From NCBI GenBank assembly GCA_015709495.1, contig CP054189.1, positions 2,108,001 through 2,172,000 of the forward strand: a stretch of DNA of 64,000 bases, read 5' to 3'. Every line of letters begins with the position of its first letter. Position 1 is the stretch's first letter. Origin of the DNA: Chthonomonadaceae bacterium (GTDB lineage Bacteria; Armatimonadota; Fimbriimonadia; Fimbriimonadales; Fimbriimonadaceae). Below are positions 19,101 through 27,173 of the stretch, piece by piece. The position numbers were made by a program, and so were the translations under genes. The notes below the pieces were generated by a model. The model was given only the letters and a program-made list of their open reading frames with translations. It was not told where the DNA came from and searched no databases.

Positions 19101-19666
19101 TGGAGGTGCGCTTCCGCCGACGAAAGGCGCCGCAAAGCGTCCAGCTTCCTCGCCCGGTACCTCTGAACTCCGGCCGCCTCGTCCAACCAGTTTCGGCGAT
19201 CGTCCGGCGACGCTGCGAGCGCCTGGTCGATGTCCTTTTGCCCGACGATCGCATACCCAGATCGGCCCAGCCCGCTGTCCGCCATCAGTTCGGCGACGTC
19301 CTTCAATCGGCAGGTCCGCCGGTTGATCTGGTACTGGCTGTTTCCGCTTCGGTCGATTCGTCGGGTGACCGAGACCTCGCTCGTAGGCACAGGAAGCGCT
19401 CCATCCTCGTTGTCGAAAAGGAGCATGACCTCGGCAAATCCCAGCGGTTTCCGCTTGTTGCTCCCGTTGAAAATCACGTCTTGCCCGATCTCGGCGCGCA
19501 GGTGTTTGGGGTTGCCCTCTCCAAGGGCCCACAAGATCGCGTCGACGAGGTTCGACTTGCCGCAACCGTTCGGGCCGACAACCGCGATGACATCCCCTTC
19601 GACGTCGATCTCGGTCTTGTCGGCAAACGTCTTGAACCCTATCAGGCGGATGCTCTTGAGACGCAT
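16118..19666 (-). CDS. smc: chromosome segregation protein SMC
   Basis: 1182-residue SMC ATPase that compacts and segregates the chromosome, normally with ScpA and ScpB (not in this window). Walker A VGPNGCGKSNLVDAI at residues about 31-45; two long coiled coils rich in Ala/Glu/Arg; hinge in the middle (about 500-680, with GGIQARQGAG at its end); C-terminal ABC signature LLSGGERSLCAT and Walker B LVILDEVDAPLD. Length and order are standard. Convergent with rpiB. Confidence 0.97.
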   Translation of the reverse strand: MRLKSIRLIGFKTFADKTEIDVEGDVIAVVGPNGCGKSNLVDAILWALGEGNPKHLRAEIGQDVIFNGSNKRKPLGFAEVMLLFDNEDGALPVPTSEVSVTRRIDRSGNSQYQINRRTCRLKDVAELMADSGLGRSGYAIVGQKDIDQALAASPDDRRNWLDEAAGVQRYRARKLDALRRLSSAEAHLQRVEDILSEVGRQREPLREQAKDALQYREVQRSLRAVEVAQLAHELDAASLEIDRRQANLRAAQDLAASEAKEVAALEAQAAKVSERISELESAMEGLRERQSEVLTEYERAESAIKLGEQRLESLDQLETTLFQDTDAVDQRIRESAQELSVAEAELAAAKAELERVRVECAGAGQEARKLAERLKAIEAKLQFARDEHARALKQQIEQEHRRERLDEASRELRGIEESLPELEKELEKATKDRDAAQNKLAAERKGLSELQSSLKSIAASWQQSTEKESKLLSRQAELEGTRRGIEATLATHEGLHEGPRAVLEAQSKGKLPGSFDSVGESLIARPEHALAIERALSSSVHDLIVPSEAEAKAAIEYLKRNRAGRATFLPITLMRPRPTSREMEQLLRRPGVLGLASELVQCRPEHLPAIETLLGDVIVVDNLDTALTLAKTTGWRRIVSLDGEVVHRKGSVTGGIQARQGAGIVQRRADLAQAELEISRIAEDAAQVASEKRKLSDELTSLRNSASKAEAKLMALAERAKEAEEWRHNLEQEFQATQKSAARLEAEILRLEKSTAQTAELPQVDALQSERDALLRQFSERSADADVAERRISDAEQAVVSLEERVKQADHRLKRAQEAQTHSQSKLSKVGPEREQTRKEIKESHSRRDSLSRLREDVSAKLQHAQESRQSSIAQSLDLQAKAKQARWAAQEAAERAHAEELSKAKAEGRRAAAHQRLLEEYGIDEVEARRVAAETEVPPNAAALVARLRRELKAMGEVNLGAIEAFDRLEERFQELTAQSEDILTGIAEVESTIRELDLQTRERFRTTFEKVQSAFSGLFERLFPGGNGELRLTDPENLLETGIEIDVTLPGKKRQKLDLLSGGERSLCATTFLFSLLKVKPSPLVILDEVDAPLDGRNVERFTDLLREFADPCQFIVITHNATTIESAPVWLGVTMTEPGVSVVLPARLPEGLDDVGRRPADLPKAIVSVEAYAPTRSNG

Positions 19667-19772
19667 GGCGGATCAGCCGGGCAAGCAGAGGCTATGCTGA
19701 ACAGTGTAGCGGAAACAAAGACGTTGCGGAGCCGATTCCGGATGCTCGGTGAGGTGGAAGCAGGCAAAGACC

Positions 19773-20408
19773 CTAGCTTTCGGGCCTCGAGGGCCTTGGC
19801 ATCGAGAACCGCTCGAGGAGTTCCAAATCGACATACTCCGACGTCCCGAGCCTCCCGACGGCGCGGAGCGTTTCGGGCCTACCCTCGCCGTTCCAAAACT
19901 CCGGCAGGCAATGAACCCGCACAACCTCACCGACCACGTATCGCGCCGCGCCCACCTCGGCGCCGTGCTCAATGATCTGGAACAGCCTGCATTCGAAGCT
20001 GAGGGGCGACTCTGCTACTCGTGAAGGCCGCACAACGTCGCAGGGCAAAGCCGTGAATCCGCTGAGAAGCCACTCGTCTTCGTCTTCGTGCAGCGGCGCC
20101 GAAGAGGCGTTCATCCCGCAGGCCATTTCGCGAGTCACGAGGTTCACCACAAACTCGCCCGTGTCGATCACGTTGCGCAGGGTGTCCTTTCTCGCGCCGC
20201 CTCGGGCGATGGCTGGGCTGAAGGCAAGGCTCATCGGGCTCGATCCCCCAGGGACGAAGAAGCTAAACGGCGCTAAGTTCGGAACCCCGTTCACCCCGAT
20301 CGTGCCCACCAGGGCGATGGGACGAGGGACGACCCCGGCTGCCAGCAGGTCGTACCTTTGGACCAGCGTAAGGTCGCTGGGGTCGAACGCGAGGTGCCGG
20401 TCTGCCAC
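19773..20408 (-). CDS. flavin reductase-like FMN-binding protein
   Basis: 211-residue protein of the flavin reductase-like/FMN-binding split-barrel family, seen from RPIALVGTIGVNGVPNLAPFSFF near the N-terminus, KDTLRNVIDTGEFVVNLVT in the middle and YVVGEVVRVHC. Members reduce flavins with NAD(P)H or use bound FMN in small-molecule redox reactions; substrate not predictable. GTG start at 20408 with GAGG just upstream. Shares its direction with the pseudopilin gene upstream, 29 bases away. Confidence 0.85.
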   Translation of the reverse strand: MADRHLAFDPSDLTLVQRYDLLAAGVVPRPIALVGTIGVNGVPNLAPFSFFVPGGSSPMSLAFSPAIARGGARKDTLRNVIDTGEFVVNLVTREMACGMNASSAPLHEDEDEWLLSGFTALPCDVVRPSRVAESPLSFECRLFQIIEHGAEVGAARYVVGEVVRVHCLPEFWNGEGRPETLRAVGRLGTSEYVDLELLERFSMPRPSRPES

Positions 20409-20437
20409 GCCTCATTATGGGAGATGGCGGCCGCGGT

Positions 20438-21139
20438 CTATCGGATGTCCTTTTTCACCCACTTGGCGTGGAAGTCCAAGTAGAGCTGATTGCGGCCGCC
20501 TACATGGGCGCTCCAGCCGTCTTGGGGAGGACGGCTGCCCCCGACCGACCATAGGGGCGCGGCAAACGGCCACCAGGACCGCTCAAAGAACGGGGACATG
20601 AGCCATTCCTCCTGGCTGACGCTGGTACCGAGCAGATCGGCGACATGTTCGGGGGACCGCGCCCTGAGAAAGCGCGCCGCGTTCGGATTGGTTTCCGCGA
20701 GTTTGTCCGAAATGTAGTTGGTCCATGCCTTTGCCGGGTCATCGAAGCCGTTGGACCGCCACGGACTTGCGAAGTGCATTTGCCAATGGTTGTCTCGATA
20801 AAGGGGCGCGGGTGGGCATTCCCAGATCCCAACCGAACGCGCATACGGGTCGAGAAGAGGCATGAAGCTGCCCATCGAGTTGTACCGTTTCCCCGAGGCG
20901 TTGACCGGCGGAGTGAGTTGCAGGTCAGAGTCGGGAACCCACATCATCCTTCCGTCCGCATCGGAAGCGTACATTAGGGACGCCTTGCCGATCTGCATGA
21001 GGTTGCTCAGGCAGACCGATCGCTTGGCGGCGTTCTTCGCTTGACTCAAGACAGGGAACAAGATCGCAGCGAGAAGGGCGATGATCGCGATCACTACCAG
21101 CAGTTCGATGAGCGTAAACCCGCGCTTCACCTCGCCCAT
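20438..21139 (-). CDS. type II/IV pseudopilin-like protein (H-X9-DG type)
   Basis: 233 residues (242 from an upstream ATG at 21166). A prepilin peptidase site and helix ([20 protein letters not shown]) is cleaved after Gly with methylation of Phe. The rest is a globular domain of the DUF1559 / H-X9-DG class common in planctomycetes and armatimonads. The C-terminal signature appears as [12 protein letters not shown], with Phe replacing the usual Gly. Such proteins occur in very large paralogous families of unknown role, secreted to the cell surface or in a pseudopilus. Confidence 0.85.
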   Translation of the reverse strand: MGEVKRGFTLIELLVVIAIIALLAAILFPVLSQAKNAAKRSVCLSNLMQIGKASLMYASDADGRMMWVPDSDLQLTPPVNASGKRYNSMGSFMPLLDPYARSVGIWECPPAPLYRDNHWQMHFASPWRSNGFDDPAKAWTNYISDKLAETNPNAARFLRARSPEHVADLLGTSVSQEEWLMSPFFERSWWPFAAPLWSVGGSRPPQDGWSAHVGGRNQLYLDFHAKWVKKDIR

Positions 21140-21242
21140 TCTGGCAGAGTGGCACCGAACGCGCAACGCTTCTCGGTTAGCGTTTCATGAAGAACCTCGC
21201 TGGAACCCCCGGCCCGAGTTCGGGTACCTTCGCCTACCTACA

Positions 21243-21776
21243 GTGGACGAACTTCCGCAGCTCATTACGTTCGCCGAGATCGAAGCCAAGACCCTGACAC
21301 TGGCAGAGGCGATTCGGCGAGACTACGGCGACGAACCCCTCCTGCTGGTGGGCGTGCTGAAGGGGTCGCTCTTCTTTTTGGCGAGTCTGGCCCTCAAGTT
21401 GGGCCGGGAAGTCGCGATCGACTTCGTCTCCGTCAGTAGCTACGGCGACGATACGGTGTCTTCAGGGGTGGTCCAGATTCGGAAGGACTTGGACATCAAC
21501 ATCGAAGGTCGGAACGTCCTCTTGGTCGAGGACATCGTGGACACCGGCGCGACGCTGGTCCACCTCCGGGAGTTGCTCTCGACTCGGCATCCCAAGTCGC
21601 TGAAGGTCGTCAGCCTGCTCTCTAAGTTGGAGGCAAAGGGGATCGACGTACCCATCGAATACGTCGGATTCGAAATCGAAGACCGGTTTGTGGTAGGATA
21701 TGGTTTAGATCACGCAGAGCGCTATCGCAATCTGCCTTACGTTGCCGTTTTGCCCGGAGAGCACACTTCAGACTGA
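21243..21776 (+). CDS. hpt: hypoxanthine phosphoribosyltransferase
   Basis: Purine salvage enzyme making IMP/GMP from hypoxanthine/guanine and PRPP. The PRPP-binding motif VLLVEDIVDTGATL, LLVGVLKGSLFFLASLA and the C-terminal DRFVVGYGLDHAERYRNLPY are all canonical. GTG at 21243 gives 177 residues, the normal length; the frame is open further upstream to 21081, where it would overlap the divergent pseudopilin gene. No clear ribosome site at the GTG. Followed after 55 bases by rho. Confidence 0.92.
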   Translation: MDELPQLITFAEIEAKTLTLAEAIRRDYGDEPLLLVGVLKGSLFFLASLALKLGREVAIDFVSVSSYGDDTVSSGVVQIRKDLDINIEGRNVLLVEDIVDTGATLVHLRELLSTRHPKSLKVVSLLSKLEAKGIDVPIEYVGFEIEDRFVVGYGLDHAERYRNLPYVAVLPGEHTSD

Positions 21777-21831
21777 GCATCCCTTCTTGGGTCGCCTCTC
21801 TTGATTATCTACCTCGATACGAGAACATTCC

Positions 21832-23217
21832 ATGACTCACACGTTTCGACCTCGCAAGGGCGAAGGTCAGGGGGGAAGCCGTCGCGGCCGTCGCAGCCGC
21901 AGCGATGGGCTTCCTAAGACTGACCAGCAGTCCGATCTCGACTTGCTCCCTGAAATCGACTACCAGAAGTTCGATCAGATGACGCCGACCGAACTCGCGA
22001 AAGCGGCTAAGGCGGCGAAAGTGTCGATGGATCAACCGCGCTCTGCGGTGATCGAGCAGCTCTTGGCCGAGGCCAACGCCGAGTTCGGCGCGATCTACGC
22101 GCGGGGCATTCTCGAGATCATGAACGACGGCTGGGGATTCCTCCGCCGGGAGAACTACGTCCCCTCTCCCAACGACGTGTACGTTTCGCAGTCGCAGATC
22201 AAGAGGTTCGGCCTCAAGCCAGGAGACATGATTTTCGGCCAGGTGAGGCCGCCCAAAGAAGGGGAGCGGTATCAGGGGATGCTCCGCGTCGAAAGCGTCA
22301 ACGGCCTGGGGGCGCTGTCTCCCGAAGTTACCGACCGCCGGACCTTCGACGAACTGACGCCGCTTCACCCCGACGAAAGACTCGAGATGGAGACCGCGTC
22401 AGAGAACATCACCGCGCGGATCATCGACCTCATTTCGCCGATCGGGAAAGGCCAGCGCGGCTTGATCGTCTCTCCCCCCAAGGCGGGGAAGACCTCCATC
22501 CTCAAGACCATCGCCAACGCCGTATCTGCCAATCACCCCGAGGTCTACCTGATGGTTCTGCTCGTGGACGAACGGCCTGAGGAAGTGACCGATTTTCGCC
22601 GGTCGGTGAAGGGGCAAGTCGTCAGCAGCACCTTCGACGAGCCCGCGGAGAACCACATGCGGGTCGCCGAGCTTTGCCTCGAACAGGCCAAGAGGCTGGT
22701 GGAGTGCGGCCGCGACGTGGTCATTCTGCTCGACTCGCTGACTCGGTTGTCGCGCGCGAGCAACCTCACGATCAACCCTTCGGGAAGGACGCTGAGCGGA
22801 GGTCTCGACCCCTCGGCGCTGTATCGCCCTCGAAGGTTCTTTGGTTCGGCGCGCAACATCGAAGAAGGCGGATCGCTTACGGTCATCGCGACGGCCTTGG
22901 TGGATACCGGCAGCCGGATGGATGAAGCCATTTTCGAGGAATTCAAGGGAACGGGCAACATGGAGATCGTGCTCGATCGCGACCTCGCCGAGCGCCGCAT
23001 CTGGCCCGCCATCGACGTCAAGCGTAGCTCGACCCGCCACGAAGAAAAGCTCTTCCGCGCCGACGAACTCGAGGGGGTCGTGCAGCTCCACCGCCTCCTG
23101 GCGAACCAGCAAAACAGTTGGGAAGCCACCGATTCGCTCATCAAGCTCCTGAAGCGAACGCCGAAGAACGCCGTGTTCCTTGAAAGCGTCGTTCAACGAA
23201 TGAAAGCTACGGTCTGA
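21832..23217 (+). CDS. rho: transcription termination factor Rho
   Basis: 461-residue hexameric RNA helicase. A short basic N-terminal extension (Arg/Gly-rich, residues 1-30), the Rho N-terminal SAP-like domain (MTPTELAKAAKAAKVS), the cold-shock RNA-binding domain (GILEIMNDGWGFLRRENYV) and the RecA-like motor with Walker A PPKAGKTSILKTIA and Walker B DVVILLDSLTRL. Standard in length and motifs. The basic N-terminal extension is typical of GC-rich lineages. Confidence 0.97.
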   Translation: MTHTFRPRKGEGQGGSRRGRRSRSDGLPKTDQQSDLDLLPEIDYQKFDQMTPTELAKAAKAAKVSMDQPRSAVIEQLLAEANAEFGAIYARGILEIMNDGWGFLRRENYVPSPNDVYVSQSQIKRFGLKPGDMIFGQVRPPKEGERYQGMLRVESVNGLGALSPEVTDRRTFDELTPLHPDERLEMETASENITARIIDLISPIGKGQRGLIVSPPKAGKTSILKTIANAVSANHPEVYLMVLLVDERPEEVTDFRRSVKGQVVSSTFDEPAENHMRVAELCLEQAKRLVECGRDVVILLDSLTRLSRASNLTINPSGRTLSGGLDPSALYRPRRFFGSARNIEEGGSLTVIATALVDTGSRMDEAIFEEFKGTGNMEIVLDRDLAERRIWPAIDVKRSSTRHEEKLFRADELEGVVQLHRLLANQQNSWEATDSLIKLLKRTPKNAVFLESVVQRMKATV

Positions 23218-23410
23218 AGCGCCCCTGTCGTCGGCGGCGATGAAGCAACGCTTTTCCAGGGCCCGTTGAAAGCACGGCGGGCTAGCGTCTGTTCGCTTGG
23301 GGCTGTGCCGATCGAATTCGATGACCCCTGCGCCCGTTCGAAACGTCTTGTCAACGGAAGCTACGATAGCGAAACGGTAGGGGGCGAGGTCCCTCGCATC
23401 GAACACGGCC

Positions 23411-24592
23411 ATGACGGTTACTTTCAACTTAGCGCTTGCTTTGCTGGCCCTGCAGTCTCCGGCTCTTTCCCTCGAAGATGGCGCGCAAGTCGCGCTTGCT
23501 TTCGCCGAGCGGGCGCGCTTGGGGGCTGCGGGAGTCGCCGTCGGAAGTGCCGAGCCGCTTACCCTTCGCTCCAGCCGACTTCTTCCCGGGAGCCAAGAGG
23601 CCACCTACCAATTAGGCACGGCAACGGTTCGGGTGGACCTGATCCGTCGGTCTGTTGCCTCGTTCGCAGAGGACTTCAGTGGGGTAAGTCTGGCGTGGAG
23701 CGAGAGCGAGCGGTTGGACGAGCACCAGTTGGAATCGCTCGCGTCGGAACTTCTTCGGGATGCCGGGATTAGCGGTCGTGCAGTCGTCCATCATGCCGAT
23801 CTCTATGGGGCCAACGGGCCCGAGGGGTCGATTTGCATCCATGCTCTGCCTACCTCAGGCGGCATTCCCTTTGCCTACGACTGGGTGGTTCTCCTGACGG
23901 TGGAGCACAGGTCGGGCAGGCTGTACCAACTGACCCGGCTGAACTCCCACCTTCCTGAGGTCCCCCCTCAAGCGTCGCCCGACCTTGGGCCCGGTGCGGC
24001 CCGCCTCGCGATGGCTTCCGAGATTCTGGTGGCTCGCCCGCAGGTCACCCTCCTCGCGGCCGCGAAGGACGCAAGGCTCGTGTACTGGGCGCCCAGGCAT
24101 CCGGACTCCTACACGGTGAACCGGTTGACCGAAGCGCAAATCCAAATGGGCCGCGAGAACAAGGCGATTCTTGTGTATTGGGCCTACTTCCTGGCAGAAT
24201 CGCTTGCGCCGAACGAACCTGGGCCAGCGTTTGAGGCGTTCCTCGACGCACGAACAGGGCGCCTGCTGGCGCTCGAAGCCTTCGAAGGGCCTTGGGCTGG
24301 ACTGTCCCTTGAGGACCAACTTCGGCCCTTCGGCTGGGACCTGGGGCCGGGGCCTATTGCGGCGACGGTAGGGGGTAAGACCCATGAACTCTCCCATGCG
24401 GACGTGCTCAAGGTGCAGCAGGCATCCCCTAACGAAGCGGGGGTGCCGGTCCTGCTCCAGCGCGCCCGCCTGATCCTCAACGCGCTCTACTACCCCAAAG
24501 CCAATCTACTCTCGGTCGGAGAAGGTAAGCTCCGGTCGTTCGGTCGGCCGAGTTCCGACCTCGAGGCCGTATTGAAGGGCCGAGAAAGGTGA
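23411..24592 (+). CDS. secreted protein with shared C-terminal module (copy 1)
   Basis: 393-residue protein I do not recognise. It has a signal peptide (to about residue 20), a region of about 280 residues with PepSY-like phrases (VEHRSGRLYQLT at 164-175, EAFLDARTGRLLALE at 275-289), and a C-terminal module at residues 306-380 (begins PFGWDLGPGP, ends KLRSFGRP) that is almost identical to the end of the gene at 25854. The rest of the two proteins is not alignable by eye apart from repeated xDxxTGxLLxLE-type phrases. First gene of a three-gene cassette around the CHAT-like gene. The module might be a binding or anchoring domain; no function can be assigned. Confidence 0.75.
   Translation: MTVTFNLALALLALQSPALSLEDGAQVALAFAERARLGAAGVAVGSAEPLTLRSSRLLPGSQEATYQLGTATVRVDLIRRSVASFAEDFSGVSLAWSESERLDEHQLESLASELLRDAGISGRAVVHHADLYGANGPEGSICIHALPTSGGIPFAYDWVVLLTVEHRSGRLYQLTRLNSHLPEVPPQASPDLGPGAARLAMASEILVARPQVTLLAAAKDARLVYWAPRHPDSYTVNRLTEAQIQMGRENKAILVYWAYFLAESLAPNEPGPAFEAFLDARTGRLLALEAFEGPWAGLSLEDQLRPFGWDLGPGPIAATVGGKTHELSHADVLKVQQASPNEAGVPVLLQRARLILNALYYPKANLLSVGEGKLRSFGRPSSDLEAVLKGRER
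24326..24547 (+). repeat. 222-bp direct repeat, copy 1
   Basis: Encodes residues 306-380 of the first cassette protein. Matches 26787-27008 with only about a dozen mismatches by eye, several of them clustered around the codons for QQASPNE. The match starts abruptly at CCCTTCGGCTGGG and ends at TTCGGTCG. Confidence 0.9.
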
Positions 24593-24654
24593 GGTTGTTA
24601 CGTTTTTTCGCCAAACCTCTTGATGTCTCTCCTATAACGTGCTAAGGTACTTGC

Positions 24655-25881
24655 ATGAGGTGGAATCGTCTCCTCGCAGGGCTTTGGGCAGTATCCTTGC
24701 TGCCCGCGTTGGTTTTGGGCCAGCAACAGCCGCCGTTCAACCAGGCGGGGGTTGGGTATGCGGACTATGGATTCATTATAGATATCGTGGGCTTCAGCGC
24801 GAACAACCAGAAGGTGAGCGGCACCAAGGTGGAGTTCACGGCGATCGCGGAAACGAGCAAGAACACGCCCCAATGGCTGATCCAAGAACCCCCTCCTCCC
24901 GGCTTTGCCCCTTACAACTACGCCTACATCAGGGAGTACCGGCTCACCCTGGGCGGCGAGGTGCTGGTGGATATTGTGAATCAGAACAAGACGTTCGTCA
25001 GCAGGAAAGTCCGGTTCGCGTCCACTCACTTCGCGCACCTTGCAAATGTTCCCATCCAGGTACGGGCTGTGGCCGTGTTCACTTGCACTGATCCCCAAGG
25101 GTACCAGAGGCCGGACGATCGCGTGGTGGAACTCTCCCATACCGTAACCGTCCAAGCCTATAACAAGGGGACTTTCCTAGCGACGGTGGAGAGATACGAA
25201 AACGACCAGTTCGTGGTGGACCCGAGTTCGGCTGAAGCGGAGATCGCCGCGGAGTGTGTGGGGAATGCGATCCCCGGCACCCAGGCCCTGAGGCACGGCG
25301 TCGATCCCGGCACCGTGTCCGCCGCGCAGGCGCTCCGGGCTGCGGACATCGCTCCCAAGTTCAAGGACAGCACGACGTTCTTTACGGTAACGCACGGCCT
25401 TCAATCGCAGGGCCTTCGGGCTTCTCATACGGACGATATGTTGTACTCGTGGATCGAGCAGCAGGTTCATCAAAACCGGACGGTACCGCTTTACAATTTG
25501 GTGGTCCTGATCGCCTGCAACGGAGTCGGCAACGGCACGTCGGGCAGGACTGGCGATGCGTTCGGTGTTTCGGATGGCAACAACGGCAGGCCACCCGCGG
25601 TGAACCAATGCGTCATTGCCTTTTGGCCAGATGTGGGATCCAAGACAAACAAGGAAAACCTGCCCAAATGGGTTGAGGCGTTTTATGATTTGCTCGCAGA
25701 AGGATTTACTGTAGGGGCTGCCGTGACAGAAATCTATGAAAGAGGGATTCGCTTAGTCGGTCCCAATAGTTCTAACGCAATCACGCCAATGAAGATCGGT
25801 GATGTAAAGACCAGGTTGAAGGGATACTATTCAGCCGAGGAGGGTACAACGACGTGGTACATTATACTGTCTTCGCAATAA
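24655..25881 (+). CDS. secreted CHAT/caspase-like protein
   Basis: 408-residue exported protein (signal peptide to about residue 22). The C-terminal half has the layout of a CHAT domain, the caspase-fold peptidase family: a strand ending in the catalytic-type His (FFTVTHG, His247), then LYNLVVLIACNGVGNG with the candidate nucleophile Cys288. This is followed by NQCVIAFWPDV and WVEAFYDLLAEGFTVGAAVTEIYERG, matching the CHAT pattern of a Trp-Pro strand and a helix of the fyxxLxxG-xxxxxAl type. The N-terminal half (25-200) is probably a beta-sandwich domain. It lies between two secreted proteins sharing a C-terminal module and overlaps the next start by 28 bases. Assignment is by pattern only; the CHAT call is moderately sure, protease activity is inference. 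Confidence 0.6.
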   Translation: MRWNRLLAGLWAVSLLPALVLGQQQPPFNQAGVGYADYGFIIDIVGFSANNQKVSGTKVEFTAIAETSKNTPQWLIQEPPPPGFAPYNYAYIREYRLTLGGEVLVDIVNQNKTFVSRKVRFASTHFAHLANVPIQVRAVAVFTCTDPQGYQRPDDRVVELSHTVTVQAYNKGTFLATVERYENDQFVVDPSSAEAEIAAECVGNAIPGTQALRHGVDPGTVSAAQALRAADIAPKFKDSTTFFTVTHGLQSQGLRASHTDDMLYSWIEQQVHQNRTVPLYNLVVLIACNGVGNGTSGRTGDAFGVSDGNNGRPPAVNQCVIAFWPDVGSKTNKENLPKWVEAFYDLLAEGFTVGAAVTEIYERGIRLVGPNSSNAITPMKIGDVKTRLKGYYSAEEGTTTWYIILSSQ

Positions 25882-27059
25882 CTGTTGCTTTAGGCATGCA
25901 CTCGGTTCCGTCGCAACTGGTATCTGAGACACAGGCAGGTCGAATTGCACAGTCATTTGTCGAATTCGTGAATAGTGAGCAATCTGGAGCATCCATCGTT
26001 GCTGTTTTCGATGCGCGCTTGCCAAATGGTCGACTTAGCACGTCTAGTAAATCTTGGGCTTTCGACGGTCAAGGAGTTCGGGTATATGTCGATCGACGAA
26101 GCGGTAGGGTCAAGGTATATGACGCCTACGGTTTGCCGCATCTGAACTGGGTCAAACTGAGTAGCATTGGTCAAATGGTCGACAATAGTCTGTGTCTGCG
26201 CATTGCACGGGCCGTCTATCAGAGGGCAGGTTATCATGAAACGCTGACGATGTTCCGACGCGAGCAACTCGTTACTGCAGACGGAATCTACGGCCCTGAG
26301 GTTCACTTTGTCCGAAACATCGACGGAATCGAGGTGGATTCGACCCTTGGAGTATACTTCCGGTTCCACGCTACATCGGGCCAAGTACTCGAGGTTAGGA
26401 TCGATCCTGAACCTGTGATGCCGCCCGTCCTGACGCCGAGAATCTCTTTACAGGATGCCAGGAGAACCGTTCATGCGGCAATCGCGCGGCACATTGGGCC
26501 GGTAGTACTGTCCGAAGTCGATTGGAAGCCGCTCCGTCTTCGGGCGTGGTATCCAATGGAGCTGAACTTCATCTACCAAGACCTTCCGTTTGACAGGCCG
26601 GCTTATGAGCGGGAGTATAGGACCGTGTTGGTGTACGACGTTTACTACGAAGACGCGAACGCGAGACCGCACCCGGGCAGCGGCTTTCGTCCCGGATGGT
26701 ACATCCGAGTTGACGCAATAACTGGGAAGCTTCTCGTAGTAGAGAAGACAGGTACTGGATTTGGGGCGTCGACTTCCAAACCCGTTCCCTTCGGCTGGGA
26801 CCTGGGGCCGGGGCCGATTGCGGCGACGATGGGGGGTAAGACCCATGAACTCTCCCATGCGGACGTGCTCAAAGTGCAGGCGGGATCTCCTAGCGAAGCG
26901 GGGGTGCCGGTCCTGCTGCAACGCGCCCGCCTGATCCTCAACGCGCTCTACTACCCCAAAGCCAATCTACTCTCGGTCGGTGAAGGTAAGCTCCGGTCGT
27001 TCGGTCGACCCGATGAGGAACTGAAGAAAGCCCTGTTGGCCTTGGCCGCAAAGGAATAG
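25854..27059 (+). CDS. secreted protein with shared C-terminal module (copy 2)
   Basis: 401-residue protein, unrecognised, starting at a GTG that overlaps the CHAT-like gene by 28 bases (ATG at 25896 is an alternative). Signal peptide, then PepSY-like phrases (VYVDRRSGRVKVYDAY, FHATSGQVLEVRID, RVDAITGKLLVVE) suggesting two or three PepSY-type units, and a C-terminal module at residues 312-386 nearly identical to that of the protein at 23411. PepSY domains often inhibit or chaperone secreted proteases, which fits the neighbouring caspase-like gene (inference). The N-terminal 900 bases use AT-richer codons than the surroundings, while the shared module is GC-rich. Confidence 0.75.
   Translation: MVHYTVFAITVALGMHSVPSQLVSETQAGRIAQSFVEFVNSEQSGASIVAVFDARLPNGRLSTSSKSWAFDGQGVRVYVDRRSGRVKVYDAYGLPHLNWVKLSSIGQMVDNSLCLRIARAVYQRAGYHETLTMFRREQLVTADGIYGPEVHFVRNIDGIEVDSTLGVYFRFHATSGQVLEVRIDPEPVMPPVLTPRISLQDARRTVHAAIARHIGPVVLSEVDWKPLRLRAWYPMELNFIYQDLPFDRPAYEREYRTVLVYDVYYEDANARPHPGSGFRPGWYIRVDAITGKLLVVEKTGTGFGASTSKPVPFGWDLGPGPIAATMGGKTHELSHADVLKVQAGSPSEAGVPVLLQRARLILNALYYPKANLLSVGEGKLRSFGRPDEELKKALLALAAKE
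26787..27008 (+). repeat. 222-bp direct repeat, copy 2
   Basis: Second copy of the module repeat at 24326-24547, encoding residues 312-386 of the third cassette protein. The sharp return from AT-richer to GC-rich sequence coincides with its left boundary. Confidence 0.9.
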
Positions 27060-27125
27060 GGCGCTGGCCTACCATTTCGCGCTCTCTCAGGCCGTGGTAA
27101 ACCCGTCAACTCCGGCAACGAAGAC

Positions 27126-27159
27126 GGGGCTGCGGGAAACTTTCGTTTCCCGCAGCCCC
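27126..27159. terminator. 15-bp perfect hairpin between convergent genes
   Basis: GGGGCTGCGGGAAAC (27126-27140), loop TTTC, GTTTCCCGCAGCCCC (27145-27159). Lies between the convergent genes ending at 27059 and 27174, so it can serve both. No long T-run on either side, but the stem is unusually strong. Confidence 0.75.
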
Positions 27160-27173
27160 ACTATCCTATCACC

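Noticed and set aside
22399-23604. Minus-strand frame of about 400 codons
   Set aside because: Antisense to rho.
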